From Pricia antarctica (GTDB lineage Bacteria > Bacteroidota > Bacteroidia > Flavobacteriales > Flavobacteriaceae): a stretch of 64,000 nt of DNA. The position numbers and the translations under genes were made by a program. The stretch's first letter is position 1. Every line of letters starts with the position of its first letter. Positions 8,907 through 19,289 of the stretch are shown piece after piece. Location of the stretch: positions 124,001-188,000 of the forward strand of contig DRGL01000024.1 of assembly GCA_011050085.1 (NCBI GenBank). Direction: 5' to 3'. A model generated the notes under the pieces. That model made no database searches, had not been told where the DNA came from, and saw only the letters and a list, made by a program, of their open reading frames with translations.

Positions 8907-9987
8907 TCCGCTGTTCAATAATCTGTTTCATACTTACATCCTGATAGTTACGCCTAACGAAGTTTAGTGCTAAATCAAGTACTTCGCCCATAGTTTTACA
9001 CTTCTTAAAATTGGGATCTAGGGTAAGTTCAAAAATACTATCACGAAGCATTTTGGTATTTTCATCCGTAGAAATGGTGTCCGATTTTGCGATGGATCGC
9101 AATTTTTTGATTCGGTTTCCCGAACTTAAAATGCGCTTCGCAACTATAGACCGTTCTTCGAGTTTATATTGATCCACGGAATCTCGCAATAACTTATTCC
9201 GTACCAATTCGACCATTTGATAGTTTTCCTTAAAAAACTGGGGCCGGTAGACTTTCAGTTTGCCCTCAAAACACTGTTGATCAAAATCAATGGCCCTAAT
9301 GCGGTAGACCACATGATCAAAATCATGTACGGGCACAATCACATAATTGTATGAACGCATGTCGCCCAACAGCCGAATCATACACCGCTCGTTAAACTTT
9401 ACGAACTCCTTGGCCAATTGTGCCTTTTCCGATTCCGTGCAGTTGGGCAACATATCCTTTATAAAAACATCTCCGGGAATACCGGCGATATGCTCTTCGA
9501 TCAAGGTATCCTTATACACCAAAAAGTTAAGATTATAGGGCGATAACATATGCTCCAATTCTAGGCCATAAATCCGTGAAGCATCGGTTTTTTTGATATA
9601 AAAATAAGTGAAATTGTCGTTAAGAATATTCCGAATACGAATTCGAAACGGTTTTGAATTACCAAAGGTACAGTAGTCTACGGCATCGACATTCAAGTAT
9701 TGGTGGATGCTATTACTACCATCGGAATGCAAAATAGAATACACATTTTTCAGGCTATTATCGATTTCTTTCCGCTCGAATTCCGGATAATATACACGAA
9801 TCCATAGGGTATCCTCATCGTTTGAATCATATACTACCACGGAACCGGAAAAGCGGAGCAAATCTTCGTAAAAGATGGGAATTTCAATTTTTCGATTATA
9901 ATTATCCAGATAGGCATCGAGCCTATCGTTTACCGGATAAGCCGGCTTTTTCTTGGACATCAATCGTTCTTCGGACATAATTTGCAT
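8896..9987 (-). CDS. Uncharacterised protein with apparent kinase-fold (APH/protein-kinase-like) motifs
   Basis: I do not recognise this 363-residue family by name. Read in order it carries what look like kinase landmarks: a beta-3-type lysine in 'YFYIKKTDASRI' (K132/K133), an acidic alpha-C-like segment 'GLELEHML' (E143/E145), a hinge resembling aminoglycoside phosphotransferases 'LIEEHIAGIPGDVF' (162-175), a catalytic-loop-like 'LLGDMRSYNYVIVP' (D209, N214) and a metal-site-like 'AIDFDQQ' (D234, D236). The first 110 residues and the basic C-terminal helical region are unassigned. No signal peptide or membrane helix. It is convergent with the nucleoid-protein gene and divergent from an ABC exporter, so context gives no substrate. 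The kinase call is inference from spacing and key residues only; some residues (no HRD/HGD histidine) differ from active enzymes. Confidence 0.5.
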   Translation of the reverse strand: MQIMSEERLMSKKKPAYPVNDRLDAYLDNYNRKIEIPIFYEDLLRFSGSVVVYDSNDEDTLWIRVYYPEFERKEIDNSLKNVYSILHSDGSNSIHQYLNVDAVDYCTFGNSKPFRIRIRNILNDNFTYFYIKKTDASRIYGLELEHMLSPYNLNFLVYKDTLIEEHIAGIPGDVFIKDMLPNCTESEKAQLAKEFVKFNERCMIRLLGDMRSYNYVIVPVHDFDHVVYRIRAIDFDQQCFEGKLKVYRPQFFKENYQMVELVRNKLLRDSVDQYKLEERSIVAKRILSSGNRIKKLRSIAKSDTISTDENTKMLRDSIFELTLDPNFKKCKTMGEVLDLALNFVRRNYQDVSMKQIIEQRIKI

Positions 9988-9997
9988 TTATTTGTAA

Positions 9998-10005
9998 CAA
10001 AGCTA
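9998..10005 (-). promoter_or_regulatory. -7 box TAGCTTTG for the kinase-fold gene
   Basis: On the minus strand the sequence reads TAGCTTTG, an exact TAnnTTTG match ending 10 bases before the ATG at 9987, so the leader would be very short; the second ATG at 9978 is then also a plausible start. Confidence 0.35.
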
Positions 10006-10077
10006 AGGTTTTGTCGTCAACTTAGTAGCGCACAAGATATTTAGAGAAAATCCTAATCCTAATTAAGACTTCAAATT

Positions 10078-10980
10078 TTGGAAAAAATACTTACTGTCAA
10101 CCACCTCAGCAAAAAATTCGGGCAGCTGCTCGCTGTTAACGACCTTTCATTTACTATCGAAAAGGGAAATGTGTATGGAATTCTGGGTCCGAATGGTAGT
10201 GGAAAGTCTACGACCCTAGGTATTGTCTTGAATGTTGTTAACCGTACCAAAGGCGAATTTGCATGGTTCGATGGCAAAACATCTACCCACAATGCGTTGA
10301 AAAAAGTGGGCGCTATAATTGAACGCCCTAATTTTTACCCTTACATGACCGCTGTTCAAAATTTAAATTTGGTCTGTAAGATAAAAGAAGTTCCGAATAC
10401 AAAGATTGAAGAGAAACTTGAACTCGTCGGACTTTTAGACCGGAAAAACAGCAAGTTCAGTACTTTTTCATTAGGTATGAAACAGCGCTTGGCAATCGCC
10501 TCTGCCCTACTTAACGACCCGGAGATATTAATTTTGGACGAACCTACAAACGGCTTAGATCCACAGGGCATTCATCAAATTCGGGAGATTATTAAAAAAA
10601 TAGCTGCTGAAGGCACCACCATATTATTGGCCTCGCACCTTTTGGATGAAGTGGAAAAGGTATGTAGCCATGTAGTCATTCTCAGAAAAGGGGAAAAGCT
10701 GTACTCCGGTCGGGTAGATGGCATGCTTGCCAGTCATGGCTTCTTTGAGCTTCGGACACATAACACGGAGCTATTGAAAGACTATCTAGGGAAGCACGCC
10801 AGTTTTGGAGCAATTAAAGAGGAAAATGGATTGATTACGGCTATCCTCAAAGAGCAAATGGATGCAACAGAACTTAACAGAGCTCTTTTTGATCAAGGAA
10901 TAACACTCTCTCATCTAGTCAAGCGAAAGGAAAGTTTGGAAGAGCAGTTTCTGGAATTGACCAAGAATCAGGCGAATTAG
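10078..10980 (+). CDS. ABC transporter ATP-binding protein (ABC-2 exporter type)
   Basis: A 300-residue ATPase subunit. Walker A is 'GILGPNGSGKSTTLG' near residue 35, the signature is 'FSLGMKQRLAIASALL' near 129, and Walker B is 'ILILDEPTNGLDPQG' near 149, with the H-loop 'LLASHLLDEVEKV'. The C-terminal 80 residues form the extra domain common in CcmA/BcrA-type exporter ATPases. The start is the TTG at 10078 (MEKILTVNHLSKKFG); the first ATG would remove strand 1. The permease gene follows 119 bases downstream. The exported substrate is unknown; bacitracin-type or gliding-type exporters share this layout. Confidence 0.9.
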   Translation: MEKILTVNHLSKKFGQLLAVNDLSFTIEKGNVYGILGPNGSGKSTTLGIVLNVVNRTKGEFAWFDGKTSTHNALKKVGAIIERPNFYPYMTAVQNLNLVCKIKEVPNTKIEEKLELVGLLDRKNSKFSTFSLGMKQRLAIASALLNDPEILILDEPTNGLDPQGIHQIREIIKKIAAEGTTILLASHLLDEVEKVCSHVVILRKGEKLYSGRVDGMLASHGFFELRTHNTELLKDYLGKHASFGAIKEENGLITAILKEQMDATELNRALFDQGITLSHLVKRKESLEEQFLELTKNQAN

Positions 10981-11099
10981 AAGTGGCCTTGTAATTTACT
11001 AGGAGTTTCTCTGGCATTCTAGATATCCAAACCTTTGACAAAAGTAAATTACTGAAAATCAAACTGAGTAGGAAAATAAGAAGTAACACTACATAACCA

Positions 11100-11933
11100 A
11101 TGGTACGACTTTTACAGATTGAATTTATAAAACTTTGGAATAACAGGGCCAGTAAGATATTGATTATATCCTATTTTGTGCTCTTAACTTCCATTGCCCT
11201 CGTAGCTGCCATCAAATTTGAAATAGGCCCCATACAATTTCATCTTGCCGACCAAGGTATTTTCAATTTTCCGTATATCTGGCACTTTAACACCTTTATT
11301 GCGGCACTTTTCAAACTTTTCTTAGCTATCGTTATCGTGTCGATGATGTCTAACGAATACAGCAATAAAACCATTAAACAGAACTTGATCGATGGACTTT
11401 CGAAGAGGGAGTTTATCCTTTCCAAATTCTTGACCGTTATCTCATTTGCCCTAATTTCAACAGTTTTCGTATTTATAGTATCCTTTGTTCTAGGGCTTAC
11501 ATATTCTGATTTTGATGAACTATCCATTATTTTTTCCAATCTAGAATTCCTATTGGCGTATTTCGTCAAATTGGTCGGTTTTTTTACATTTTGTCTTTTC
11601 TTGGGAATTTTGGTGAAACGTTCCGCTTTTGCATTGGGATTTCTTATTCTATGGGCTATTATTGAACAAATTATATTCGGACTATTGGGATGGAAACTTG
11701 TTTCTTGGGAGACGGCAAGCGCTATAAAAGGAATTTTACCGCTCGAGGCGATGTCCAATCTCATTACAGAACCCTTTTCAAGACTTAAGGCGGTACAATC
11801 GATTGCCAACGAAATCGGTGAACAGGTAAATCTGGATTATCAAGTTCATTGGTATGAAATCGTAGTTGTACTCTGCTGGACGGCCCTATTCGTGTATCTT
11901 TCTTACGCCCTGCTTAAAAAGCGCGATTTGTAG
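11100..11933 (+). CDS. ABC transporter permease (ABC-2 type)
   Basis: A 277-residue membrane protein with about six predicted transmembrane helices, starting with the cytoplasmic elbow 'RLLQIEFIKLWNNRASK' that is typical of ABC-2 permeases. A conserved 'SNEYSNKTIKQNLIDGLSKRE' segment (near residue 85) is the coupling helix seen in NatB/BcrB-like permeases. It pairs with the ATPase encoded upstream. No signal peptide and no soluble domain. The 119-base gap between the two genes holds no obvious terminator, so they are probably co-transcribed. Substrate not known. Confidence 0.88.
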   Translation: MVRLLQIEFIKLWNNRASKILIISYFVLLTSIALVAAIKFEIGPIQFHLADQGIFNFPYIWHFNTFIAALFKLFLAIVIVSMMSNEYSNKTIKQNLIDGLSKREFILSKFLTVISFALISTVFVFIVSFVLGLTYSDFDELSIIFSNLEFLLAYFVKLVGFFTFCLFLGILVKRSAFALGFLILWAIIEQIIFGLLGWKLVSWETASAIKGILPLEAMSNLITEPFSRLKAVQSIANEIGEQVNLDYQVHWYEIVVVLCWTALFVYLSYALLKKRDL

Positions 11934-12375
11934 AAAAGGACCTTCGCGAGAACCTTTTAAAGTTCAACCGGCAGTCCGTTCCAACACTCTTGAAATATAG
12001 CAGCAAGCCCCTTGCTATTCTTCACCGACCGTTTTAGGAAATCTATATCCAAGACATGCTTCAGTTTTAATCTTTTTGGTCGGCCTATATTCCCAACGTC
12101 GAAATTCCCTTTTACAGCATTATTTAAGAAGTAGCTTTACAACCGTAAGGTTTGTGCGGTGAAATCCTTTACCGACTGTGCGGCCACTATTTTGGATAAG
12201 CATAGCCTATGAGGCAAGGATGGGACGAACTCTATACCATATACCCTTATCGGGGTCCGACATCTGTCTCAAAAATCAGGTCAGTGATACGGAAGCTTTG
12301 GAGCATTTTAGTCCTTTACGCTAGCTTATAGGTCTTTGGTCGTGAATCCATACTACTGCCATAGTATATTACATG
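11934..12375 (+). other. Intergenic stretch, no gene recognised
   Basis: About 440 bases between the ABC permease and the broken T9SS protein gene. No reading frame, hairpin terminator or promoter consensus stands out. Confidence 0.45.
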
Positions 12376-13310
12376 AGATTTAGTATCTTAAGACCTTTTG
12401 ATTGGTGTTTCAGATGCAGAAAACAATTCTAATTTTCATCTTCCTTATTTGGTGTGGCCAAGCCTTTTTACAGCTTACTTGTCCCACCCTCAACGCTCCG
12501 CAAAATGTGGATACCGATGTACCTGTCGATGCACTTATTTCATGGACCCCAGTAGAGGGAGTTCCTGGCTATCTCGTAGCAATAGGCACGGCGCCCGGCA
12601 CCGATAATATCCTAAGGCAGCGAAATGTAGGTATAGCTACTTCAATCAAACCACCAATTGGTTTGCCTACCAATACCGACCTATACATTACGATCACTTT
12701 ATTTTTTTTCGATAGGGATAATATCGACTGTGGTAGCGAGGTTTTTCGAACTGAGGTTGTGACCTCACGGCCAGATTGGACAAATCTCAGCTATCCTGAA
12801 GACGGTCAGATGAATGTTGAAGTGGGTACAACTATTTCGTGGGATTATGTCCCGAAGGCGACAGGCTACGAACTCAGTATGGGCACGGCTTCCGGAAATA
12901 ACAATATAATCGATGGCGTACGGATATTTAGCGGTATGTCATATAGACCCGAAATTAGGCTACCCGAACAAATATTCTTTTGCCAAAATGAAATTCCATT
13001 TACCGTATCAACCAACGATACGGCCGAAGGGTATCGATGGTTTATGATACATCCTGAAAATACTGAAACACTATTGTCCAGTTCCCTTTCAGTAGGATTA
13101 TCTCAAAATGGAACGGAGCTGATAATGGAAATCCCTTACCGTCTTCAAACTATTGGTTTAATGCGCTGGGAAGTGAACAACAAGAATTTAGGCGCATTTT
13201 GGACTTAAGCGATGAGTAATGGGAATAAATATAATATACTACTTTTTACTATAGATAAGTTTCCTGTAGATTTAGCATATTAAAACATTTTGATATTGTC
13301 TAGGATGCAA
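12376..13310 (+). repeat. Duplicated gene-leader sequence (12376-12416 and 13268-13307)
   Basis: The bases in front of the two paralogous genes are alike: both begin AGATTTAG, continue with a diverged AT-rich segment containing TTTTGAT, and end at ATGCA. The similarity extends about 38 bases upstream of each ATG, so the duplication included the promoter region, not only the coding part. Confidence 0.6.
12414..13219 (+). pseudogene. Deletion-scarred paralogue of the downstream T9SS type B protein
   Basis: The open frame 12414-13208 (264 codons) begins with a signal peptide (MQKTILIFIFLIWCGQAFLQ) and two Fn3-like repeats that match the intact protein at 13305. It then departs from it twice. 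First, about 75 codons are missing between 'GMSYRP' and 'EQIFFCQNE', in frame. Second, after 'SLSVGLSQNGT' the frame runs into non-homologous residues and stops at 13206-13208. In the next frame, bases 13109-13219 read W-N-G-A-D-N-G-N-P-L-P-S-S-N-Y-W-F and on to a stop, which matches the sorting domain end of the intact paralogue (W-D-G-T...L-P-S-S-D-Y-W-F). So about 170 codons were lost and the C-terminal secretion signal is now out of frame. A product would be secreted to the periplasm but not exported by the T9SS. Confidence 0.75.
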
Positions 13311-14756
13311 AGAGGATTGCTATTCGTACTATTTTTCGTCACTGCTTTACTAGGGCATGCGCAAACCTGTTCTACCTTGACACAACCTCGGGACGGCGCT
13401 GTTAATATTCCAGTGGATACCAGGGTAGCCTGGTCTGAAATAACGGATAACATAGGATTTGTAGTCTCTTTTGGCACTACTCCTGGTGATGGGGATATAA
13501 TTCGGAATCGCTCTTCCGGTTTAAACAATTTCTATGTTCCCCAGACCGGTCTACCAGCCGACACTCAAATCTATGTTACCATAAGCTATTATAAGGCGGG
13601 TCAGGATTTTACCACCTGTGAAACGGAAACTTTCCGTACAGCTCCCATAACATCACCGCCCGGATGCACTAGGTTGACAGAACCTTTAAACGCTGCCGTT
13701 AATATCGCTGCCGAAACAAAATTGGAATGGGAATACGCCCCAACGGCCACAGGATATTTAATTTCCGTAGGCACTGCACCAAACCTGAACGATGTTTTCG
13801 ATAATTTGGATGTCGGCAATGTTCTTAGTTTCGAACCCCCGGAAGGATTACCGGCAGACCAAAGCGTTTACGTAACCCTGACCCCTTATAATGATGTGGG
13901 AAGGGCCTCATCGTGCTCGGTAGAAAGTTTCTCCACAACTTCGGTAGTCATCGACTGCGGTCCGTTTTTTGACTATAGAACGGGAGAAACGCTTAACCTA
14001 GGACCCGAAATAGACTTCCCTGAATTTATCGGGTTATGCAAAGATCAGGTAACACTAAGCGTAGAAAGTGAGGATAAAGCCGATGGCTATCGGTGGTATT
14101 CCTTTACTTCGGACGGTGCCGAAACACTGATATCTTCGAACCGCTCAGTTGAATTGCCTAGTGTGGGCACCTACCGCTACGAGGCCTATAATTACATTAC
14201 GAGATCAACAAGCACGGTAGAATGTGCCAAGTCTAAGGTTTTCACGGTTATTCCCTCGGAAAGCGCCATTATCACTTCTGTAGAAGACACTCAGGCCCCA
14301 CTCGGCAGAACCTTGGTAATAAACATTACAGGTGACGGCGTTTACGAATTCGCCTTGGACAATAGTGAAGGACCGTATCAGTTTGCTAATAGTTTCGAAA
14401 ACGTCTCCAGCGACTTCCATTTTATCTATGTCAGAGATCAAAATGGATGCGGTATCACCGAAAGCTCGGTGCAACGAAAGTTAAGTAGTAACGATTTTCC
14501 CAAGTTCTTCACGCCCAACGGGGACGATGTAAACGACTACTGGCAGTACATTGTACCCGAAATAAAGCAGGAAATCGTATTAACGACCCTCCACATTTTT
14601 GATAGATTCGGTAATCTGCTCGCCGATATCGACCCCGACTCACAGGGGTGGGACGGCACATTTATCGGCCGAAAATTACCGTCATCGGACTATTGGTTCC
14701 GGGCGATTGCGGTAAATGGTGAGGAAGTTAAGGGGCACTTCACCCTAAAACGATAG
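13305..14756 (+). CDS. Secreted Fn3-like repeat protein with T9SS type B sorting domain
   Basis: A 483-residue protein starting at the ATG at 13305 (MQRGLLFVLFF), chosen because a signal peptide ending ALLGHAQ follows directly. Two tandem Fn3-like repeats occupy about residues 20-210, each with a 'AVNI...W.....GY.ISVGT.P' pattern, then an Ig-like 'LCKDQVTLSVESEDKADGYRWY' module, and finally the gliding-motility-associated C-terminal domain with 'FFTPNGDDVNDYWQY', 'FDRFGNLLADIDP', 'WDGTFIGRKLPSSDYWF' and terminal 'HFTLKR'. That domain directs export across the outer membrane by the T9SS and surface retention. The protein may bind glycans or other surfaces through its repeats. It lies next to its own damaged duplicate. 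Confidence 0.9.
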   Translation: MQRGLLFVLFFVTALLGHAQTCSTLTQPRDGAVNIPVDTRVAWSEITDNIGFVVSFGTTPGDGDIIRNRSSGLNNFYVPQTGLPADTQIYVTISYYKAGQDFTTCETETFRTAPITSPPGCTRLTEPLNAAVNIAAETKLEWEYAPTATGYLISVGTAPNLNDVFDNLDVGNVLSFEPPEGLPADQSVYVTLTPYNDVGRASSCSVESFSTTSVVIDCGPFFDYRTGETLNLGPEIDFPEFIGLCKDQVTLSVESEDKADGYRWYSFTSDGAETLISSNRSVELPSVGTYRYEAYNYITRSTSTVECAKSKVFTVIPSESAIITSVEDTQAPLGRTLVINITGDGVYEFALDNSEGPYQFANSFENVSSDFHFIYVRDQNGCGITESSVQRKLSSNDFPKFFTPNGDDVNDYWQYIVPEIKQEIVLTTLHIFDRFGNLLADIDPDSQGWDGTFIGRKLPSSDYWFRAIAVNGEEVKGHFTLKR

Positions 14757-14816
14757 CATTCAAATTATTGTCTAGGGCGTCCCTTCGAATTCAGGCATCT
14801 TTTGTAATTTTAGAGG

Positions 14817-16805
<1,989 letters not shown>

Positions 16806-17363
16806 AAGTAGTACATAACTTCATCATCCTCGCTCAAATCAACAAATACTAAATCCCAAAACTACCCATAGGAACACTTAGGTTACTCCCACAAAGTGTA
16901 CTATTACAAATCGGAGTATAGTTTAAAAAGTAGAATGCTATTGCCAAATTATGAGCTCAAGATCAGTAGATAATTGAATCTAAATTCAATTTTCCAAGTA
17001 TAGATAACTAGACCATAATCTTCTTTTTCTCTCAAATTATTGACAATTTGAAACGATTCTAAAACGTCTTCAGCTCTGAAAATTAGCTATTTTTTCCACA
17101 AGAAAATCCGCATTAAATTCCACAAGAATTCAAAAAAAACCTGAAATAAGTAAAGAAAAATTGAAGAAAAGATTCAAGTTTTTCAAAATCCTACTTAAAT
17201 TCAAATTTTAAATTTATAATTTATAATTTATATAAACCATATTAATTAATTGGATTACAATACTTTATAAATAATTTTTAGACTTGTCTAAAAATTATAA
17301 AATAGCCAGTTTCATTGATAATTCATCATTCCTTAGTAAAATCGAGTATGCCGAAAACCGAAA
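16806..17363 (+). other. AT-rich intergenic stretch
   Basis: About 560 bases, strongly AT-rich, with an ATTTATAATTTATA-type simple repeat around 17211-17232. A 61-codon plus-strand frame at 17315-17500 contains the hsp20 terminator hairpin and runs into hsp20 antisense, so it is not accepted as a gene. No other feature seen. Confidence 0.5.
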
Positions 17364-17391
17364 AAAGCGTCTTGATATTTCAAGACGCTTT
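17364..17391 (-). terminator. Rho-independent terminator of hsp20
   Basis: Perfect 12-bp stem AAAGCGTCTTGA / TCAAGACGCTTT with a 4-base loop. On the minus strand it is followed by a run of T residues. It lies 74 bases after the hsp20 stop codon. Confidence 0.75.
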
Positions 17392-17464
17392 CTCAACCAA
17401 ACAACTAACTAAACTTAAAAAAATTCTTGCTAAAAGAATAGAAACAACGGGTATTAAAATCCTA

Positions 17465-17899
17465 TTACGAAAGCTCTATCATTCTCTTCGGTTTAGGTAA
17501 GGCTTCCTCTTTTTTGGGAAGATTGAATTTCAAAATACCGTCTTCATAATTCGCTTCAATTTTATCATTGGAGATAGTCTCAGGCAATGCAAAAGCTCTC
17601 TTGAAAGATGCGAACCGAAACTCTCTTCGCGTATAATTTTCTTTTTCCGGAACTTCCTCTTTAATGACTTCCGTTGAAACGGTCAAAAGGTTGTTGTCGA
17701 TTTCAATTTTAAAATCAGATTTCTTTCTTCCGGGAACCATCATCTCCAATTCATAACCTATCTCACTTTCCTTGATATTGACAGCTGGTGAATTACCAAC
17801 CGCATTTTCAGTACCGCCGAACCAATCCGGTTTTAAAAGCTCGTTCATTAATGAGGGGAAAACCATAGTGTTTCTTCTAATCGTATTCATAGTATGCAT
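17465..17899 (-). CDS. Small heat-shock protein, Hsp20/alpha-crystallin family
   Basis: A 144-residue ATP-independent holdase that keeps unfolding proteins soluble. The alpha-crystallin domain runs from 'PAVNIKESEIGYELEMMVPG' (about residue 38) to the conserved 'A-x-x-x-x-G-I-L' element, here 'YEDGILKFNLPKKEE' (about 118-132). A C-terminal basic tail follows. Start: ATG 17899, or the ATG at 17890 (MNTIRRNT); the sequence does not decide. Upstream there is a likely promoter with an inverted repeat over its -33 element, and a strong terminator lies downstream, so it is monocistronic and probably induced by heat or oxidative stress. Confidence 0.93.
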   Translation of the reverse strand: MHTMNTIRRNTMVFPSLMNELLKPDWFGGTENAVGNSPAVNIKESEIGYELEMMVPGRKKSDFKIEIDNNLLTVSTEVIKEEVPEKENYTRREFRFASFKRAFALPETISNDKIEANYEDGILKFNLPKKEEALPKPKRMIELS

Positions 17900-17934
17900 A
17901 TTTTAGTTAAACTTCAGATTTGATAATTCATTTT

Positions 17935-17976
17935 CAAAATGTATACCAACACGAACTAGGTGTCAATTTGACACCT
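17935..17976 (-). promoter_or_regulatory. hsp20 promoter with overlapping inverted repeat
   Basis: On the minus strand, TTG (17964-17966), 20 bases, then TACATTTTG (17935-17943), close to the flavobacterial TTG-N19-TAnnTTTG pattern with one extra T. The TTG is part of a perfect 9-bp palindrome AGGTGTCAA-T-TTGACACCT (17958-17976). A repressor bound there would block the -33 element. The promoter match is approximate. Confidence 0.4.
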
Positions 17977-18078
17977 AATAAAAGTATAAGAGTGACAAAT
18001 TGGCGTAATTTTTTCATTATGATTCTCTGTTGGAGATAGGCCAAATTCAAATTTCTGTTGCGTACGCCATCTTATATC

Positions 18079-18108
18079 TTAAGAAATGGCCGCAATACCC
18101 TAATTTTG
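18079..18108 (+). promoter_or_regulatory. Promoter of the 62-residue membrane protein gene
   Basis: TTA (18079-18081), 19 bases, TAATTTTG (18101-18108): an exact TAnnTTTG -7 box with a -33 element differing from TTG at one base. It ends 13 bases before the ATG at 18122. Confidence 0.4.
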
Positions 18109-18121
18109 CGAAAACGAAATA

Positions 18122-18310
18122 ATGTTCAGTACGGGTCAAATTACTTTTGCCATTCTTTTCGCCATTGGCTTTATCGCAATAATCATTTTCAGTTATCGTA
18201 AAGACAGCCGGCAACATCTCAAAAACTATAAGGGCGTAAAGTGGGTCGCCATTGCTTTCGTGATTTTTATCTGCATCTTGTTCCTAATCAAATTTGCACT
18301 CAAACGCTGA
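18122..18310 (+). CDS. Small membrane protein, 62 residues, two transmembrane helices
   Basis: Not recognised by name. Residues about 6-24 (QITFAILFAIGFIAIIIFS) and about 41-60 form two hydrophobic helices joined by a short basic loop 'YRKDSRQHLKNYKGVKW', so both termini should be on the same side of the membrane. The -7 box at 18101-18108 and the exact ATG spacing support real expression. Its downstream neighbour at 18429 encodes another tiny membrane protein. Function unknown. Confidence 0.7.
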   Translation: MFSTGQITFAILFAIGFIAIIIFSYRKDSRQHLKNYKGVKWVAIAFVIFICILFLIKFALKR

Positions 18311-18428
18311 ATCGGGTTATTGGCCGAAATAAAAAAAAGGTAGCTACGACAACAAAAATTATCTTTAACTCGTATATCATGTCAAACAATGTACTTTTAC
18401 ATTGCAATTTTAATACTAGGGGCAAACT

Positions 18429-18608
18429 ATGTTAAGCTTTTTTACAGTACTTCTAATTCTGGTCGGGGCGAATTTACTCTTCATGGCATTGAATCTTATC
18501 GGACTATCCGGTTGGGGCAAGAAGTCCGGACAACATTCAGCAAAGCTGGCTTCTTCGGGAATCCGAACTTGGAAGGAGCTTAAAGCAAAATTCAAGAAGA
18601 CGGTTTAG
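18429..18608 (+). CDS. Small single-span membrane protein, 59 residues
   Basis: Frame ATG 18429 to TAG 18606-18608. It starts with a strongly hydrophobic helix (MLSFFTVLLILVGANLLFMA, continuing LNLIGLSG) and ends in a basic soluble tail 'WKELKAKFKKTV'. The layout of a membrane anchor plus a positively charged amphipathic tail, and the short distance to crcB, support a real gene, but I know no family. A longer overlapping frame (18389-18583) is not compatible with this one and shows no protein-like pattern. Confidence 0.55.
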   Translation: MLSFFTVLLILVGANLLFMALNLIGLSGWGKKSGQHSAKLASSGIRTWKELKAKFKKTV

Positions 18609-18688
18609 TTATCCGTAATCCGTATTCCTTTTAAACCTTAACGGCATCTTACGCTTAGCGGGAAAGATAATTTTCTTAATTTGCAGCG

Positions 18689-19060
18689 ATGAAACCATGG
18701 TTACTCGTTTTTGTAGGAGGCGGTATCGGCAGCGTTTTGAGATATTTCATCTCGAAGACCTTTAATCCCTATTTCACACATTTTTATCTAGGTACATTTT
18801 TGGTCAATAGTATTGGCTGTTTACTTATAGGTCTTATTTTAGGTCTTTCATTTAAAGGGGATTATCTTTCTACCAATCAAACCTTAGTACTGGCCACGGG
18901 TTTCTGTGGCGGCTTCACCACCTTTTCTACGTTTGCCTTCGAAAAACACTCTTTGCTATCTGCTGGTGAACTTTTTCACTTCTCCTTTTATTTAATTGCC
19001 AGTATTGTTGTTGGCATAGCTTCCGTTGCGCTAGGTCTTTGGATTGCCAAAATACTATAG
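18689..19060 (+). CDS. crcB: Fluoride efflux transporter CrcB (Fluc)
   Basis: A 123-residue four-helix membrane protein that works as a dual-topology dimer and lets fluoride leave the cell. Hallmarks: 'GGGIGSVLRYFIS' in helix 1, 'GTFLVNSIGCLLIGLILG' in helix 2 (the Asn lines the pore), and 'TGFCGGFTTFSTFAFE' in helix 3, which carries the Na+ site and the phenylalanine box. Length and motifs are normal. I looked for a fluoride riboswitch in the 80-base leader and did not find its conserved core. A TAATTTG sequence ends 10 bases before the start codon and resembles a shortened -7 box. Confidence 0.95.
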   Translation: MKPWLLVFVGGGIGSVLRYFISKTFNPYFTHFYLGTFLVNSIGCLLIGLILGLSFKGDYLSTNQTLVLATGFCGGFTTFSTFAFEKHSLLSAGELFHFSFYLIASIVVGIASVALGLWIAKIL

Positions 19061-19289
19061 GACAATAACCAATTCCCATTTTATAGACGCTCAGTCTATT
19101 AACGACTAGGATATTTAGCTGAAATTACCTAATTCTACAGCTGATGGTAATCGGCAAAATCCCCCCTTGTCTTTACGCCAAAGTTTTAACTACGCATTCA
19201 ATCATACTGCCTTTCCATTTGTCCAGATATTCTATCTCCCTGAAAATTAGGATAGTCAATTCCATAATTTAACGATATAAATCTGTTTA

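Noticed and set aside
17315-17500. 61-codon plus-strand frame
   Set aside because: It contains the hsp20 terminator hairpin and runs antisense into hsp20.
18389-18583. 64-codon plus-strand frame overlapping the 59-residue gene
   Set aside because: The frame at 18429-18608 has a membrane helix and basic tail; this one does not.
18609-18688. Fluoride riboswitch before crcB
   Set aside because: The short leader does not contain the conserved pseudoknot core.
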